Assembly (NCBI RefSeq): GCF_018143015.1
Contig: NC_054743.1
Coordinates: 28,368,934-28,432,933, forward strand
DNA: 64,000 nucleotides
Source: Lytechinus variegatus
Taxonomy: Eukaryota > Echinodermata > Echinoidea > Temnopleuroida > Toxopneustidae
Direction: 5' to 3'
The position numbers were made by a program, and so were the translations under genes. Below the pieces are notes generated by a model. The model saw only the letters and a program-made list of their open reading frames with translations. It was not told the origin of the DNA and ran no database searches. Positions 1 to 10,022 of the stretch are shown here, in pieces (within the stretch, counting starts at the first letter, position 1; each line of letters opens with the position of its first letter).

Positions 1-3000
1 AAGTACAGGAATGAACAGGTGAGTTTGGCCTCGTCCTAGTAACGTGATTTCTGGTAGATTTGTGAAACTCGTTTGGACTCAAGTTTAAAAAGCATACATG
101 GTCATTTTGTTTTTGTAAAAAAGTGGTTTATCTAGTCAAATAGTCAAATAAATATATATTTTATTTTTTACTGTTTAAGTAAATACTTAAATAAAATACG
201 TGGCTAGCAAAGCAATATTATCACTTAAATGCACTATTTTACATGTTCTTTTTTCTGTGATTCTCCGAAGAGAATGCTGTTATCTTCACTATGGGGAATG
301 GTTCTTTGAATGAACTTAAAATGTATGATTTTCTTGGAAGGTGACGATTACAGTGGAGCTTAACTATTAATCTTCTTCGTCCACTATATAGTGCCAAAAT
401 AAGAAGTACATGTAGCTGGATATCATTTCATAGCTTCCCAATACAACACTATATATAAGAAAGATGCTAATTGATTAGATAGAAAAAGGGATACGAATAT
501 TTTGAATCTTTGGCGCTACGTTCAGCATAAATCTAATTTTGAATGTCACCCCTTTCTCGTACTCCCCCCCTCTCTCTTCACGCCTTGCGTATGTTCATGC
601 CTCTGTTATTTTCTCCACTCCCTTCCCCCCTTCTCAATCTCTCTTTTTTAATGAGGGCGCTATGTTCATTCCTGACTAAAATGTTCTCAAATTCTGTCTC
701 ATCCATGCGCAGGTGGTCGGTGTGTTAGCAGACCAGTACATCCCGAAAGGTACACGGTTCGGACCCCTAGCTGGAAAGATTTACAGGGAAGAAGAGGTGC
801 CGAGTGATGCAAACAAGAAATACTTTTGGAGGGTAAGTTATGGTGTCTGTATGCTCCCCTTCCTCCACGTTCTTCTAATTTTACTTATTATATCCTTTGT
901 AAGGAATATGGCATGATTTCACTTTTCCTGTTTTCTGTAAATTTCGGAATCAACGGAAGAAACATTAAAGATATAGCAATTCTGGATTATATACGTGTAT
1001 ATCTTTATTTTTTTTTATAAAAAGCATCAACTGTGTAGTTATCATAGTTGAGAATGGGGATATCATTTTTATATATCTCTGATGCCTCATGTTATAATCA
1101 TTGATGTGATGAAGTTATATTCGTAGATGTCAATTTAATAAAGAAAGAATGGCTTTGTTTTAGAACGATTGTAGCAGGAAAATGTTTGAATTACATGACC
1201 TGTAGTTTATTTGTGAATACCACAGCCCCAGTTGATACTGTTCAATGCTTTAATTAATATGAATTTATCACCACATTACCAAAGTGATATTTATTTCTTA
1301 CGCTTTCTAGATCTACAATGTACAGAAGTTTGTCCACTATATTGATGGGTTCGACAAGAAGCGAAGCAACTGGATGCAGTACGTCAGCCCCGCCGGAGCT
1401 TCGGCGGAGCAGAACCTCGTGGCCTGCCAGTACAAGACAGATATCTTCTACTATACAACGAAGGCTGTAGAGCCCGGCCAGGAGTTGTTTGTGTGGTATT
1501 GCACTGAGTTTGCCCAGCGCCTTGAGAAACCCGTCGCATCCGCTCTTCGCGCCAGTCCAGTTGTGAAGAAAGGTAGGAAATTGGTCACTCATTTTTTATT
1601 ACCTTGTGGTTATATAACCAAAATCACATTGGCCATCATAGCTTGTCCTTTTTTTCAAAGCATACTTTCTTGTAATTGATTAAAATACTTAATTGGTTTA
1701 TGGGTTGTTGGAGGATAATTTGATGTGCAGGTTGAAGACAAATGTGACAAACAAATCAGTATTCTAAAAGTAATTAGTGTAAACCCGTTATGAGCACAAG
1801 ATGTATACATTTAGATAGCATTTTGCAATTTTTTAATAAAATAATATGTTCATCAATTTAAACCACTACTTTTTATAAAAATACATCAAATAATATTTCT
1901 GGTTGCTGTAACAACTCATTCTTGTATAATTATTTGATTGATCGGTATAAGAAATAAATAGGTTTAAGTAATGAATCATTTTATTCTTTATTTTCCAGAG
2001 CCAGTGGTTTCTGCACCTTCTCCTTCTGAAGATGCTATAGACTTCAGCCGTCGACCAAATCAAATGTCTTCTAAAGTCAGCAATGCCAAGTCTTCCTTCC
2101 CGGTGTATTCAGGTAGTGGCAGTGGTTCCGACCACCTTGGTGCTGAAGCAGGTTCCAGTAAAACCTTGTATCCCAGCCTTCCTCCCACCTTCCCCTTCAG
2201 TCACCGAGTTGGATGCAGCCCACCAGGTACAGACATCAAACAGGAGCCACCTAGTCCAACATCCTCATCCTCAATGAGCAGTTCAACCTTGTTGCCAACC
2301 CAACCAGCCATTCCAGTCTCAAGGATGTACCCAGCTAGTGGTTCTCCAGTTGTCGTACCAGTACCCTTGTATGGCCTGTCCTCAAACTACATGAGTTCTG
2401 CAGGTGGTTTAACGTTTGTTGCCTCACAACCCATCTACTCTATGCCGTCCAGCAGAATGATTGATTCTCGCTCTATGGAATTGACCAAGAACCGCCACAT
2501 TCAGCCAAAACCTCATCCAAATCAGCCTTATACAGATTCCAATGGTTATCTCCCAGAACCTGAATCATCCATGAAGCATGATATTCCCAGAAGAGTCAGG
2601 CGCAGCAGTAACCCTAACTACGGTCACCGTGCTCTAGGCTACGAGCTCCCACGTCGCAATGGAAAGATTGTATACGAATGCAATGTCTGCAAGAGGGAAT
2701 TCGGACAGCTCTCAAACCTCAAGGTCCACCTTCGTGTCCATACTGGTGAGAAGCCCTTCTCCTGTGATCTTTGCGGAAAAGGTTTTACGCAGTTTGCACA
2801 TCTTCAGAAGCATCATCTTGTCCACACGGGTGAGAAGCCACACTGCTGTCACGTCTGCGACAAGCGATTCAGCAGTACAAGCAACCTGAAGACCCACATG
2901 CGCCTCCACAGTGGCGACAAGCCCTTCAACTGCAAAGAATGTCCTGCTAAGTTCAACCAACAAGTCCATCTGAGGCTTCACAAGAAGGCTCACCTAGAAG

Positions 3001-3902
3001 GCAACGCGGAACTCTTCATGGATTTCAGCGACGATGCTGACACCCCAAGCACCGATGGATCTGACATGGCTGGTCTTCACAATCACCTCGCTAGCACTGA
3101 TGTCACCGACTACTTCGGAAATTCTGATGTGGCATCGACAGGTAGTCGAGTACATCTCGATGATGAGGATGACGATGAGGACAAGTTGGTCATCCAGGAG
3201 GGAAGAAAATCACAAGAAGCATCACCTGCCGGCTACATGTTTGGTTCTGATGCCATTGAAGGATCCCCTCAAGGATTCTCTGATTCTGCCTCGACTGGAA
3301 TTCCCCTGCCCAGCGGTAACGACGAAGAAGATGCAATGGAAACCGCCGAATTCAGTCGAGGACAGCTACCAGCCTTCGAGAGCAAGAGCAAGGCAGCTTC
3401 TCTTTCGTCATCTGAAGAACCTACGCTACCACCGTCCCATGGAACCAAACGATTGCATCCCGACCTCGATGTGGCATCGACAGGTAGTCGAGTACATCTC
3501 GATGATGAGGATGACGATGAGGACAAGTTGGTCATTCAGGAGGGAAGAAAATCACTAGAAGCATCACCTGCCGGCTACATGTTTGGTTCTGATGTCATTG
3601 AAGAAGCCCCTCAAGGATTTTCCGATTCTGCCTCGACTGGAATTCCCCTGCCCAGCGGTACCGACGAAAAAGACGCAATGGAAACTGCCGAATTCAGTCG
3701 AGACAAGCTACCAGCCTTTGAGAGCGAGGGCAAGTCAGCTTCTCCTTTGTCATCTGAACCTACGCTACCACCGTCCCATGGAACCAAACGATTGCATCCC
3801 GACCTCGAGTTTGGATCAAGAAGCAAGTTTTCGAAGTCCAATCCTGCACTAAAGCTCGAGACTGTGGTCCAAAAGATACTCAACCGCACCACCAAATCAT
3901 AG
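1..3902 (+). CDS. prdm1: PRDM1/Blimp1 (Krox) zinc-finger transcription factor, 3' part
   Basis: Coding exons seen: 1-18 (tail of an upstream exon; donor GTGAGT at 19), 713-832, 1311-1572 and 1999-3902. The intron phases fit (0, 0, 1). Exons 2 and 3 encode most of the PR/SET domain: QYIPKGTRFGPL, KKYFWR, HYIDGFD, EQNLVACQ and ELFVWYC line up with vertebrate PRDM1. The last exon holds four C2H2 fingers (about 2674-2993; YECNVC, FGQLSNLKVHLRVH, FTQFAHLQKHHLVH, FSSTSNLKTHMRLH, FNQQVHLRLHKKAH). Vertebrate PRDM1 has a further C2HC finger that I do not see here. The C-terminus is acidic and carries an in-frame duplication at 3126-3806. From family knowledge this is a nuclear, DNA-binding, mostly repressive factor; in sea urchins blimp1/krox acts in the endomesoderm network. 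The 5' exons lie outside the window. Confidence 0.95.
293..444 (+). repeat. Direct repeat, copy A (intron of prdm1)
   Basis: A block of about 150 bp, starting GGGGAATGGTTCTTTGAATG, recurs almost base for base at 4881-5031 in the same orientation. It includes the 12-bp palindrome CACTATATAGTG. This copy lies in the intron upstream of the exon at 713. I see no clear terminal inverted repeats. It could be a dispersed repeat or a local duplication. Confidence 0.85.
3126..3467 (+). repeat. In-frame tandem duplication unit 1 in prdm1
   Basis: This 342-bp (114-codon) coding unit is followed directly by a second copy. It begins DVASTGSRVHLDDEDDDED and ends HGTKRLHPDL. Reading the two copies side by side shows well over 90 percent identity at the nucleotide level, so the duplication is recent. 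It lies C-terminal to the zinc fingers. Confidence 0.93.
3468..3806 (+). repeat. In-frame tandem duplication unit 2 in prdm1
   Basis: This is the second copy of the preceding unit. It is 339 bp long, one codon shorter near the SSEPTLPPSHG stretch, and keeps the reading frame. The acidic DDEDDDED run and the AGYMFGSD and GIPLPSG segments are shared with unit 1. Confidence 0.93.
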
Positions 3903-4383
3903 AAAACGGGACATTTTTGCAGAATACTCGTTGGCTTGTTGAAGACGAGTGTTGATTTAAAATGACTTTCTTCCATTTGATTATCCAAATTCAAATTGCG
4001 ACAAAAAGTCTTCACCAGTAATAAGATAAGATTAGATACAAACTTTACAGTGTTACCAAAGTGGATCGTACTATTTGGGTAAAGCAACTCATTAGTGTAT
4101 TTTGTTGAACTCGTCATAATGTAGGATTGTATGAATAAGTACTAATCATACTGTAATCACGATGCCAAAATTAGCCGATTATGTCTATCAATATAAGTTA
4201 GTGCCATATTCTGCCGAGTCACCTTAATGACACCTAATTTACTAATGAACATAGATTGATGTATACGTACTTGATTTGCAGTACTTTATTTACTTACTGA
4301 TATTTTGACATGCACTTTCATTTGGAATAACCATAATTAAATCATTTCCTGTTTATCACTTACCGATTTGAATACCTGTTCCA

Positions 4384-4521
4384 GGGGAGCGTTTCATCAA
4401 CATTTTGTCGTCAGATCTTACAGGTTTCTTAGATTTTGATTGGCAGAGAAGCACGATTGCTATGGTAACTGTCGGATAACACAAGAAATGTCCGACAAGT
4501 CCTTTCATGAAACGCTCCCCA
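4384..4521. mobile_element. Palindromic MITE, GGGGAGCGTTTCAT termini
   Basis: The element begins GGGGAGCGTTTCAT and ends ATGAAACGCTCCCC, a near-perfect terminal inverted repeat. A relative with the same ends and a similar interior (GGTAACTGTCGGAT) lies at 53528-53647. It has no coding capacity. The target duplication is not clear. Confidence 0.75.
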
Positions 4522-4880
4522 AGTCATCTACACATTCGAAAGTAATTTATGTATTCAAACTTCATCTTGAAATATTTAAATGTCTCTGTCTTTCAAGAAA
4601 CATCCCGCTTTATCATTCATGACATTGCGTGAGAAGTGGGACTTTTCGGTTGACTTATCTGGGATGGAAAAATCATTTCTATAACTGCAGAAAGTTTCCT
4701 GAATGTTATCATTCATGCAATGTCTTATGATAGTGTTGTCTTTCAAAAATAAGACGTCAAAAGCAATCATGAAATTGTCTTTCTCTGATTATAATGTATT
4801 CTGTAGACACGATAGTTGATGTGGGATTTATCAGTAAACTATTTGTAGATTTGTTTGTAAATGTGTCAAGAAAGTGCTGA

Positions 4881-5031
4881 GGGGAATGGTTCTTTGAATG
4901 AACTTAAATGTATGATTTTCTTGGAAGGTGACGATTACAGTGGAGCTTAACTATTAATCTTCTTCGTCCACTATATAGTGCCAAAATAAGAAGTACATGT
5001 AGCTGGATATCATTTTATAGCTTCCCAATAC
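4881..5031 (+). repeat. Direct repeat, copy B (3' of prdm1)
   Basis: This is a near-identical second copy of 293-444 in the same orientation, differing by about two changes and one single-base length difference. The two copies bracket the last three coding exons of prdm1. Confidence 0.85.
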
Positions 5032-5541
5032 CAAACATGCGTTTCGTTATATCATTTTCAATCTGCGCATGTGTAATGGCGGGCTGCCACCTTGCCTTGT
5101 TCTAATCCACGTCTAGTGGGATAAAGATTTTACTTAACTTGACTCCCACAGGCCTTACATTATTCGAATCGCAGTATTCAGCTATATTTATCTAATCTAG
5201 GCAAAGGTAATTCAATATGTGATGTGTATTCTTAAAATGAGTGACTTAGCAATTAAGATAAATGTTATTTTTAGAATGATAGTATATTTTTCTGTATATT
5301 ATTAAGTGATGTTCTTTATTACAACTCATGGGTGTCAGGGCGGTGTGTTCCGCGAAGACGTTTACTGTGTAGATCTTCCAAAATAATTGTGCCTTATATT
5401 GATGACATTTTGTATAAAATTGTGACATTTTTGCCAATAAACAAGAATTTATGTGAACTGAAATACTTTTATTCAAGATAGACATTTTAAAAGATACCGC
5501 TTATTGCCGAAGACTGTGGAAGCGGAGAAAGTGTTTGAAAT

Positions 5542-5718
5542 ATAAGAGAGAGAGTGGGTGGGGGAGGAGAGGGGGAGGAGTGGTGAGAGCAGAGAGAGAA
5601 TAAGGAAAAGAAAATAAAGGAGGACTGAAAGGTAAAAAGGGAGAAAAGGGATACTTGTAGTAAGCCCAGACGATGAGAGGGAGAGAGAGGGGGGGGGGGG
5701 GGGGGGGAGGAAGGGGGT
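5542..5718. repeat. GA-rich and poly-G low-complexity tract
   Basis: The tract has AG dinucleotide runs and G-rich stretches ending in a long poly-G run near 5690-5707. It is simple-sequence DNA next to the foldback element. The short open frames over it are artefacts of composition. Confidence 0.8.
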
Positions 5719-5772
5719 TAGAGTTTTCAACGTTTTACCATGTCAATGCACGTAGGTTGTCGAAATGGTGCC

Positions 5773-5938
5773 AGGTCAAAATGGCAGAGGTAATAATGGC
5801 AGAGGTAAAAATGGCAGAGGTAAAAATGGCAGAGGTAAAAATGGCAGAGGCAAAAATGGCAGAGGTAAAAATGGCAGAGGTAATAATGGCAGAGGTAAAA
5901 ATGGCAGAGGTAAAAATGGCAGAGGTTATAATGACAGA
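5773..5938 (+). repeat. 15-bp minisatellite, left arm of foldback element
   Basis: About eleven tandem copies of a 15-bp unit lie here, with A/T variants in the AAAAA/AATAA part. Because 15 is a multiple of three the array is open in frame and reads as MAEVK repeats. I regard this as non-coding. Confidence 0.9.
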
Positions 5939-6130
5939 GTAAACCATTATAATGTATAGTGTATAATGTAAACACCAATGTGTGCAGCCACTAACCCTCG
6001 GAACAAGTTCGGGTCGACGTCGAACTACTCTCATAACTTAAACTGAATAAAAAAATAACTGAACATTCTGTAGTAAAAGTATTTTTTCATGTCCATATCA
6101 TGATGGATCATGATGAATAGATATTGATGT

Positions 6131-6311
6131 CACTGGCAGATCCATGGGGCACAGCTGGCCCGTCCCCCCCCCCTTGAGAGGTACAATTGAAATCAAGACC
6201 CTTTTCTGCTTGCTAATTATTTTTGTGGAGGAGTTAGTAGGCGGAAAACTTTTTTGCGTGTCATTTTTCAGGAAAATGTGCCCCCCTTGGAAAATCCTTG
6301 ATCTGCCCCTG
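6131..6311. mobile_element. hAT-like MITE nested in the foldback element
   Basis: The ends are CACTGGCAGATCCAT and GATCTGCCCCTG, a variant of the GGCGGATCCAG family also found at 19805-20014 and 26824-27044. Flanking octamers ATTGATGT (6123-6130) and ATTAATGT (6312-6319) match at 7 of 8 bases, as expected for an aged hAT target duplication. The interior has C-rich and G-rich runs and no coding capacity. Confidence 0.8.
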
Positions 6312-7031
6312 ATTAATGTGATACGTTAAATATAAATTATACAATTATTGTTCAGTCTTTAGAGTAATATCTCAATGCTAGTCCAAGTGGATGCAAGGTT
6401 CCCAAAGGGTTTGACGTCATATATGGGAAGCTGCCCCATGATATTTTATGCACTAAAAATGGTTCATAATTGTTTTTAAAAAAATATTTCAGGAGCGTCA
6501 GTGAAATGATTTGTCTCTTGATATATACTGAAGATAAAAAAAATTGGGATTTTTTTTTTGGTAGAAAATTACATTTCATTAATATTTTCTAAACACCAAA
6601 TATGGGAAAGCTGCTCGCAAATGACGTCATCATTAAAATATAAAAGTATAGCTTTTTTAATCTTTGATTGATTTCCTAAAACCCTCACCAATATCATTTT
6701 ATTTTTTCTCCTATTCTACAATGACTTTTAACTGAGGTTGAACTTCCCCTGTAATGAATTAAGTACAATTGCGATCAAGAGTGTGCTTCAAATTTGAATA
6801 CTAATACAGCGATTTGACATGAGAAGGCCGTCCATGAGAGTCCAAAAAATAAGATATTTCAGCCAAAAGATTATCAATTTGATGCAGACGATCTATCTAT
6901 GATTTTAAGAATGTCACCCTTTCCATTATTTTTATTTTCTTAGAACCTTTCTTAGTTAATCTATGTAGGGCTTACATGCGGGGGCTTTTTTATTTTTTTT
7001 TCATGGGAGTTTAAGACTCTTTACCTATACC

Positions 7032-7244
7032 ATTATGACCTCTGCCATTTTTACGTCTGCCACATAGATATGTATACTAATTAGGCGTTATTAAGTATAT
7101 ATCTCTATGGTCTGCCATTATTACCTCTGCCATTTTTACCTTTGCCATTTTAGCCTCTGCTATTTTTACCTCTGCCATTATTACCTCTGCCATTTTTACC
7201 TCTGCCATTATTACCTCTGCCATTTTAACCTCTGCCATTTTTAC
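7032..7244 (-). repeat. 15-bp minisatellite, right arm of foldback element
   Basis: This is the inverted copy of the left-arm array, with about twelve units of CCTCTGCCATTTTTA and variants. A stretch of different sequence at about 7063-7110 interrupts it. Confidence 0.88.
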
Positions 7245-7260
7245 ACCGAGCCGTCGAAAT

Positions 7261-9979
7261 AATGCACCAAAAACATATAAATTGGGAGGAATCTTGAAAG
7301 TTGTACACTATTTAAAACAAATCAGTCAAAATGACTAGTTAATAGGGTCAGCTGGGTGCAACGGTTATTCAAGTCATATCTGTTGCACCCAACTGACTAC
7401 TGGTCTAGTCGATTTGACTGATTGTTTTAAGAGTGTAAGCTTCAAACTTTCCTCTTGAAAATAAATTGATATTTTCCCACTTCGATCAGGGCAAACAAAT
7501 AAAAAAAGAGATACCATGAATATTTCATAAAGATGGTTAGAAATTTGCATCAGGAAAATCATATTTATTTTTCTGTCCACTGATTTTTTTTATGGTAGGC
7601 CTATCGAAGTGTTCAATTCATTTTTGCCCTAGTGATGGCGCCCTCATATTTTCTACTACTGCGGAACCTTCATTTCTTATTTTAGTCCTCATTTTTAGTC
7701 ACATGTAAGTTGGGAGGGGTTTCACAGAAGGAGGTGAAACAAAGTGTAAAACAATTATTGCTAACACAGGGCTGAGGGGCAGGATGGGAAAGGTAATAAT
7801 TTTGACGGTCATCCCTAAAAATACAGGTTTACGCGATGCACAATGTGCAGAAAAATATTTGTATAAATATATTTTATCCCTTAATTAATCAAATCTTAAA
7901 GAAATTACGATCCCTTTTGCAGAAATCATCCTTTGTCATATTTGTCAAACAGATTTGACAACAACAACGACAATATACGTGCTTTCATCATAGGTCATTT
8001 CATCTTTTTTTTCTTGAATCGTGATAAAATTTTGATAAATAATATCATACAGAAATTTTTAATTGCAGCACAGTTCCAATTAGCCATACCTATGCCGAAA
8101 GGCCTATTGAGTGAGTTAAACTCATTCACCCAATCAATTTTTGTGTGTGAGGTAACTGAGTTGAGTTTTGGATACCGTGCACTTTTTCTGAAAATTTGTC
8201 TTAAATAGTTAATTCATTATATCCTAGATATGGTAAAAAGAAGTCGAAAACTAAAGATTCAATGTAATCTTATGGAATAATAGTTTGCTGAGCGATTAAA
8301 AAAATAGAAATAAATATAATTATTTTTTTTTTGTAAAATTTGTAATTCAATCTCTCTAAATTTTGTTTACACAAGCATGTCATTGGCCGCGCTGTCATAC
8401 TTTTGTTATTCAAATGAATTCCCTTGGTATAGAGGTGACCGATGACGTATCACGTATAGTATACCACTGTTGAAGGTTATGGATTCATGCGCCTTGTCAG
8501 TGTGTGCTGTTTTCTTGAAGTGGGGAGTCCCTAAATCAAACATTATATTTGTGACGTCATTATTTCCTGACAGAAAGAGTAAGTGTTCTTGATAATAAGA
8601 ATATTAAGGCCTATTTTTCAAAATCGTTTGATTTGTATAATTATTACCGGGTCTTCTCCCCGTTCTGGCCAGGCCATGACTGATGACCAGCGCGCGTGAA
8701 TTCCCATACAAGAACTAAATCGCCGGCGACGCCACATTCGTAATGTTCGTACACATAGCATAAGTGAGTGCATGGAGCTATTAGTATTAATACTAGCTTC
8801 ATGCTGAGTGGGTGCTTATTCTTCAAATAGCTTATGTAAGTTTCATCATGGTGTTTATTTTTCGATTTTACATTATAAAAGCATTTCGAATTGATTTGAG
8901 TGGTAATAAGAAGGATTTTATTTCTGTGGTAAAGAGACTGAAAGAGTTTTACATTTTGCAAAGTGCATAGACCTATGATTCCATTCGAAATAGCTAAGAA
9001 CATGAAGAAAATAAGAATATGATCATGGATAACATATGTGTAAGAATTAGAACCTTGGGTAATTGAAGTGGATAATATTAGTTAACTTAAATTTGGTTAA
9101 CCAATTTTTGTTTTCAAATTTGACGGAAATTTTTTTAGTAAATATAATATAAAAAAAAGAATAAGTAGGGGATATGACATCATCAGCTTGCTCATATTCA
9201 TGAAGACATGCATTTAAATGTTTCACCGAAATAATGCAAATCTTCGCATGTTTTATTAAACTGATCAAAATAATCATATACAATATTCACATAATTATGG
9301 CATTTCGAAAGAAAATTGATAATGTAAAACTTTAAAATGTCATAATTTTCTTATCCCTTGTCCAAATGTTGTTAAAATTTTCAATATATTGTTTATCGGA
9401 GTTTAGTTTATCAACAATTCTGTTAAAGCACATTGTTCTCAGCCCGGAGTACCCCTTTAATAACTCTTTATCCAATTCACCTCGCATTTTATGGTGAAGA
9501 TGGCCCTTTTGAAATGCAAACTAGTATAAAAAAAGGTGCTTTGGTAATACCATTAGTTTCTCCTAATACACATTGTAGGAAATAAATAATAATAATATAT
9601 TCTGTCTCTAAGTAATAATATACTTAAATAATTACAAGTATTCCAATAACAATAAGCTAACTTAAAGTTGGATTTAAAGTAAATAACAAAATGGTAATAA
9701 TGTCAATAAAATAGGACTCGGAAAGAAATCGACTTAAAAAGACTTGAGTCGTAAAATGTTATGAGTATTTCATTTCATATGATGATTATTTCATTTATTC
9801 ATCTACTTCCATTTCATAAATTTCACATTAAAAATAATATAAATTCATACAAAATCAGTTTGTCATCAAGAATATGATCATAATAAAACCTATAGAAAAA
9901 TAAGACCCAAGAAGCACAGTGACTAGTTGATCAAGTAAGTTTTTCCCCTCTCCAATTTGATTTTTTTTTACCAAATGAT
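7261..9979. other. Intergenic DNA between prdm1 and the ABCG gene
   Basis: This is AT-rich sequence with no exon I can support. About 9180-9470 resembles part of the palindromic repeat at 58682-59293 (shared words such as ATGTCATAATTTTCTTAT and a CCGGAGTACCCCTTTAA end) and is probably a decayed MITE. I recognise nothing else. Confidence 0.5.
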
Positions 9980-9985
9980 TTTATT
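9980..9985 (-). promoter_or_regulatory. Candidate polyadenylation signal of the ABCG gene
   Basis: TTTATT on the plus strand reads AATAAA on the minus strand. It lies about 40 bases downstream of the ABCG stop codon at 10023-10025. Other AATAAA-like words exist nearby, so the assignment is tentative. Confidence 0.35.
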
Positions 9986-10022
9986 GCACTTTAATTCATT
10001 TAAAGTATTTTGACTAATCATT

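Larger units (their letters stand above)
3903..5460 (+). other. Probable prdm1 3' untranslated and flanking region
   Basis: This sequence follows the prdm1 stop codon. It is AT-rich with no further coding signal. An AATAAA hexamer at 5436-5441 could be the polyadenylation signal, which would make a 3' UTR of about 1.5 kb. It contains a palindromic MITE (4384-4521) and copy B of the direct repeat (4881-5031). The extent is inferred; no transcript evidence is available. Confidence 0.4.
5767..7252. mobile_element. Foldback (TU-like) element with 15-bp subrepeat arms
   Basis: The left arm (about 5773-5938) is a tandem array of a 15-bp unit, AAAAATGGCAGAGGT. The right arm (about 7032-7244) is the same unit in inverted orientation (CCTCTGCCATTTTTA). 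The element is flanked by an exact 8-bp duplication, GTCGAAAT, at 5759-5766 and 7253-7260. This architecture (long inverted arms of 15-bp direct repeats, 8-bp target duplication) matches what I recall of the TU foldback transposons of Strongylocentrotus. The interior has no transposase and includes a nested MITE at 6131-6311, so the copy is non-autonomous. Confidence 0.85.

Noticed and set aside
1254-1592. Minus-strand 112-aa frame
   Set aside because: Shadow of the prdm1 PR-domain exon on the opposite strand.
5673-5978. Open frames of MAEVK, NGRGK or CHFYL repeats
   Set aside because: They arise because the 15-bp minisatellite has a length divisible by three. They are part of the foldback element, with no gene context.
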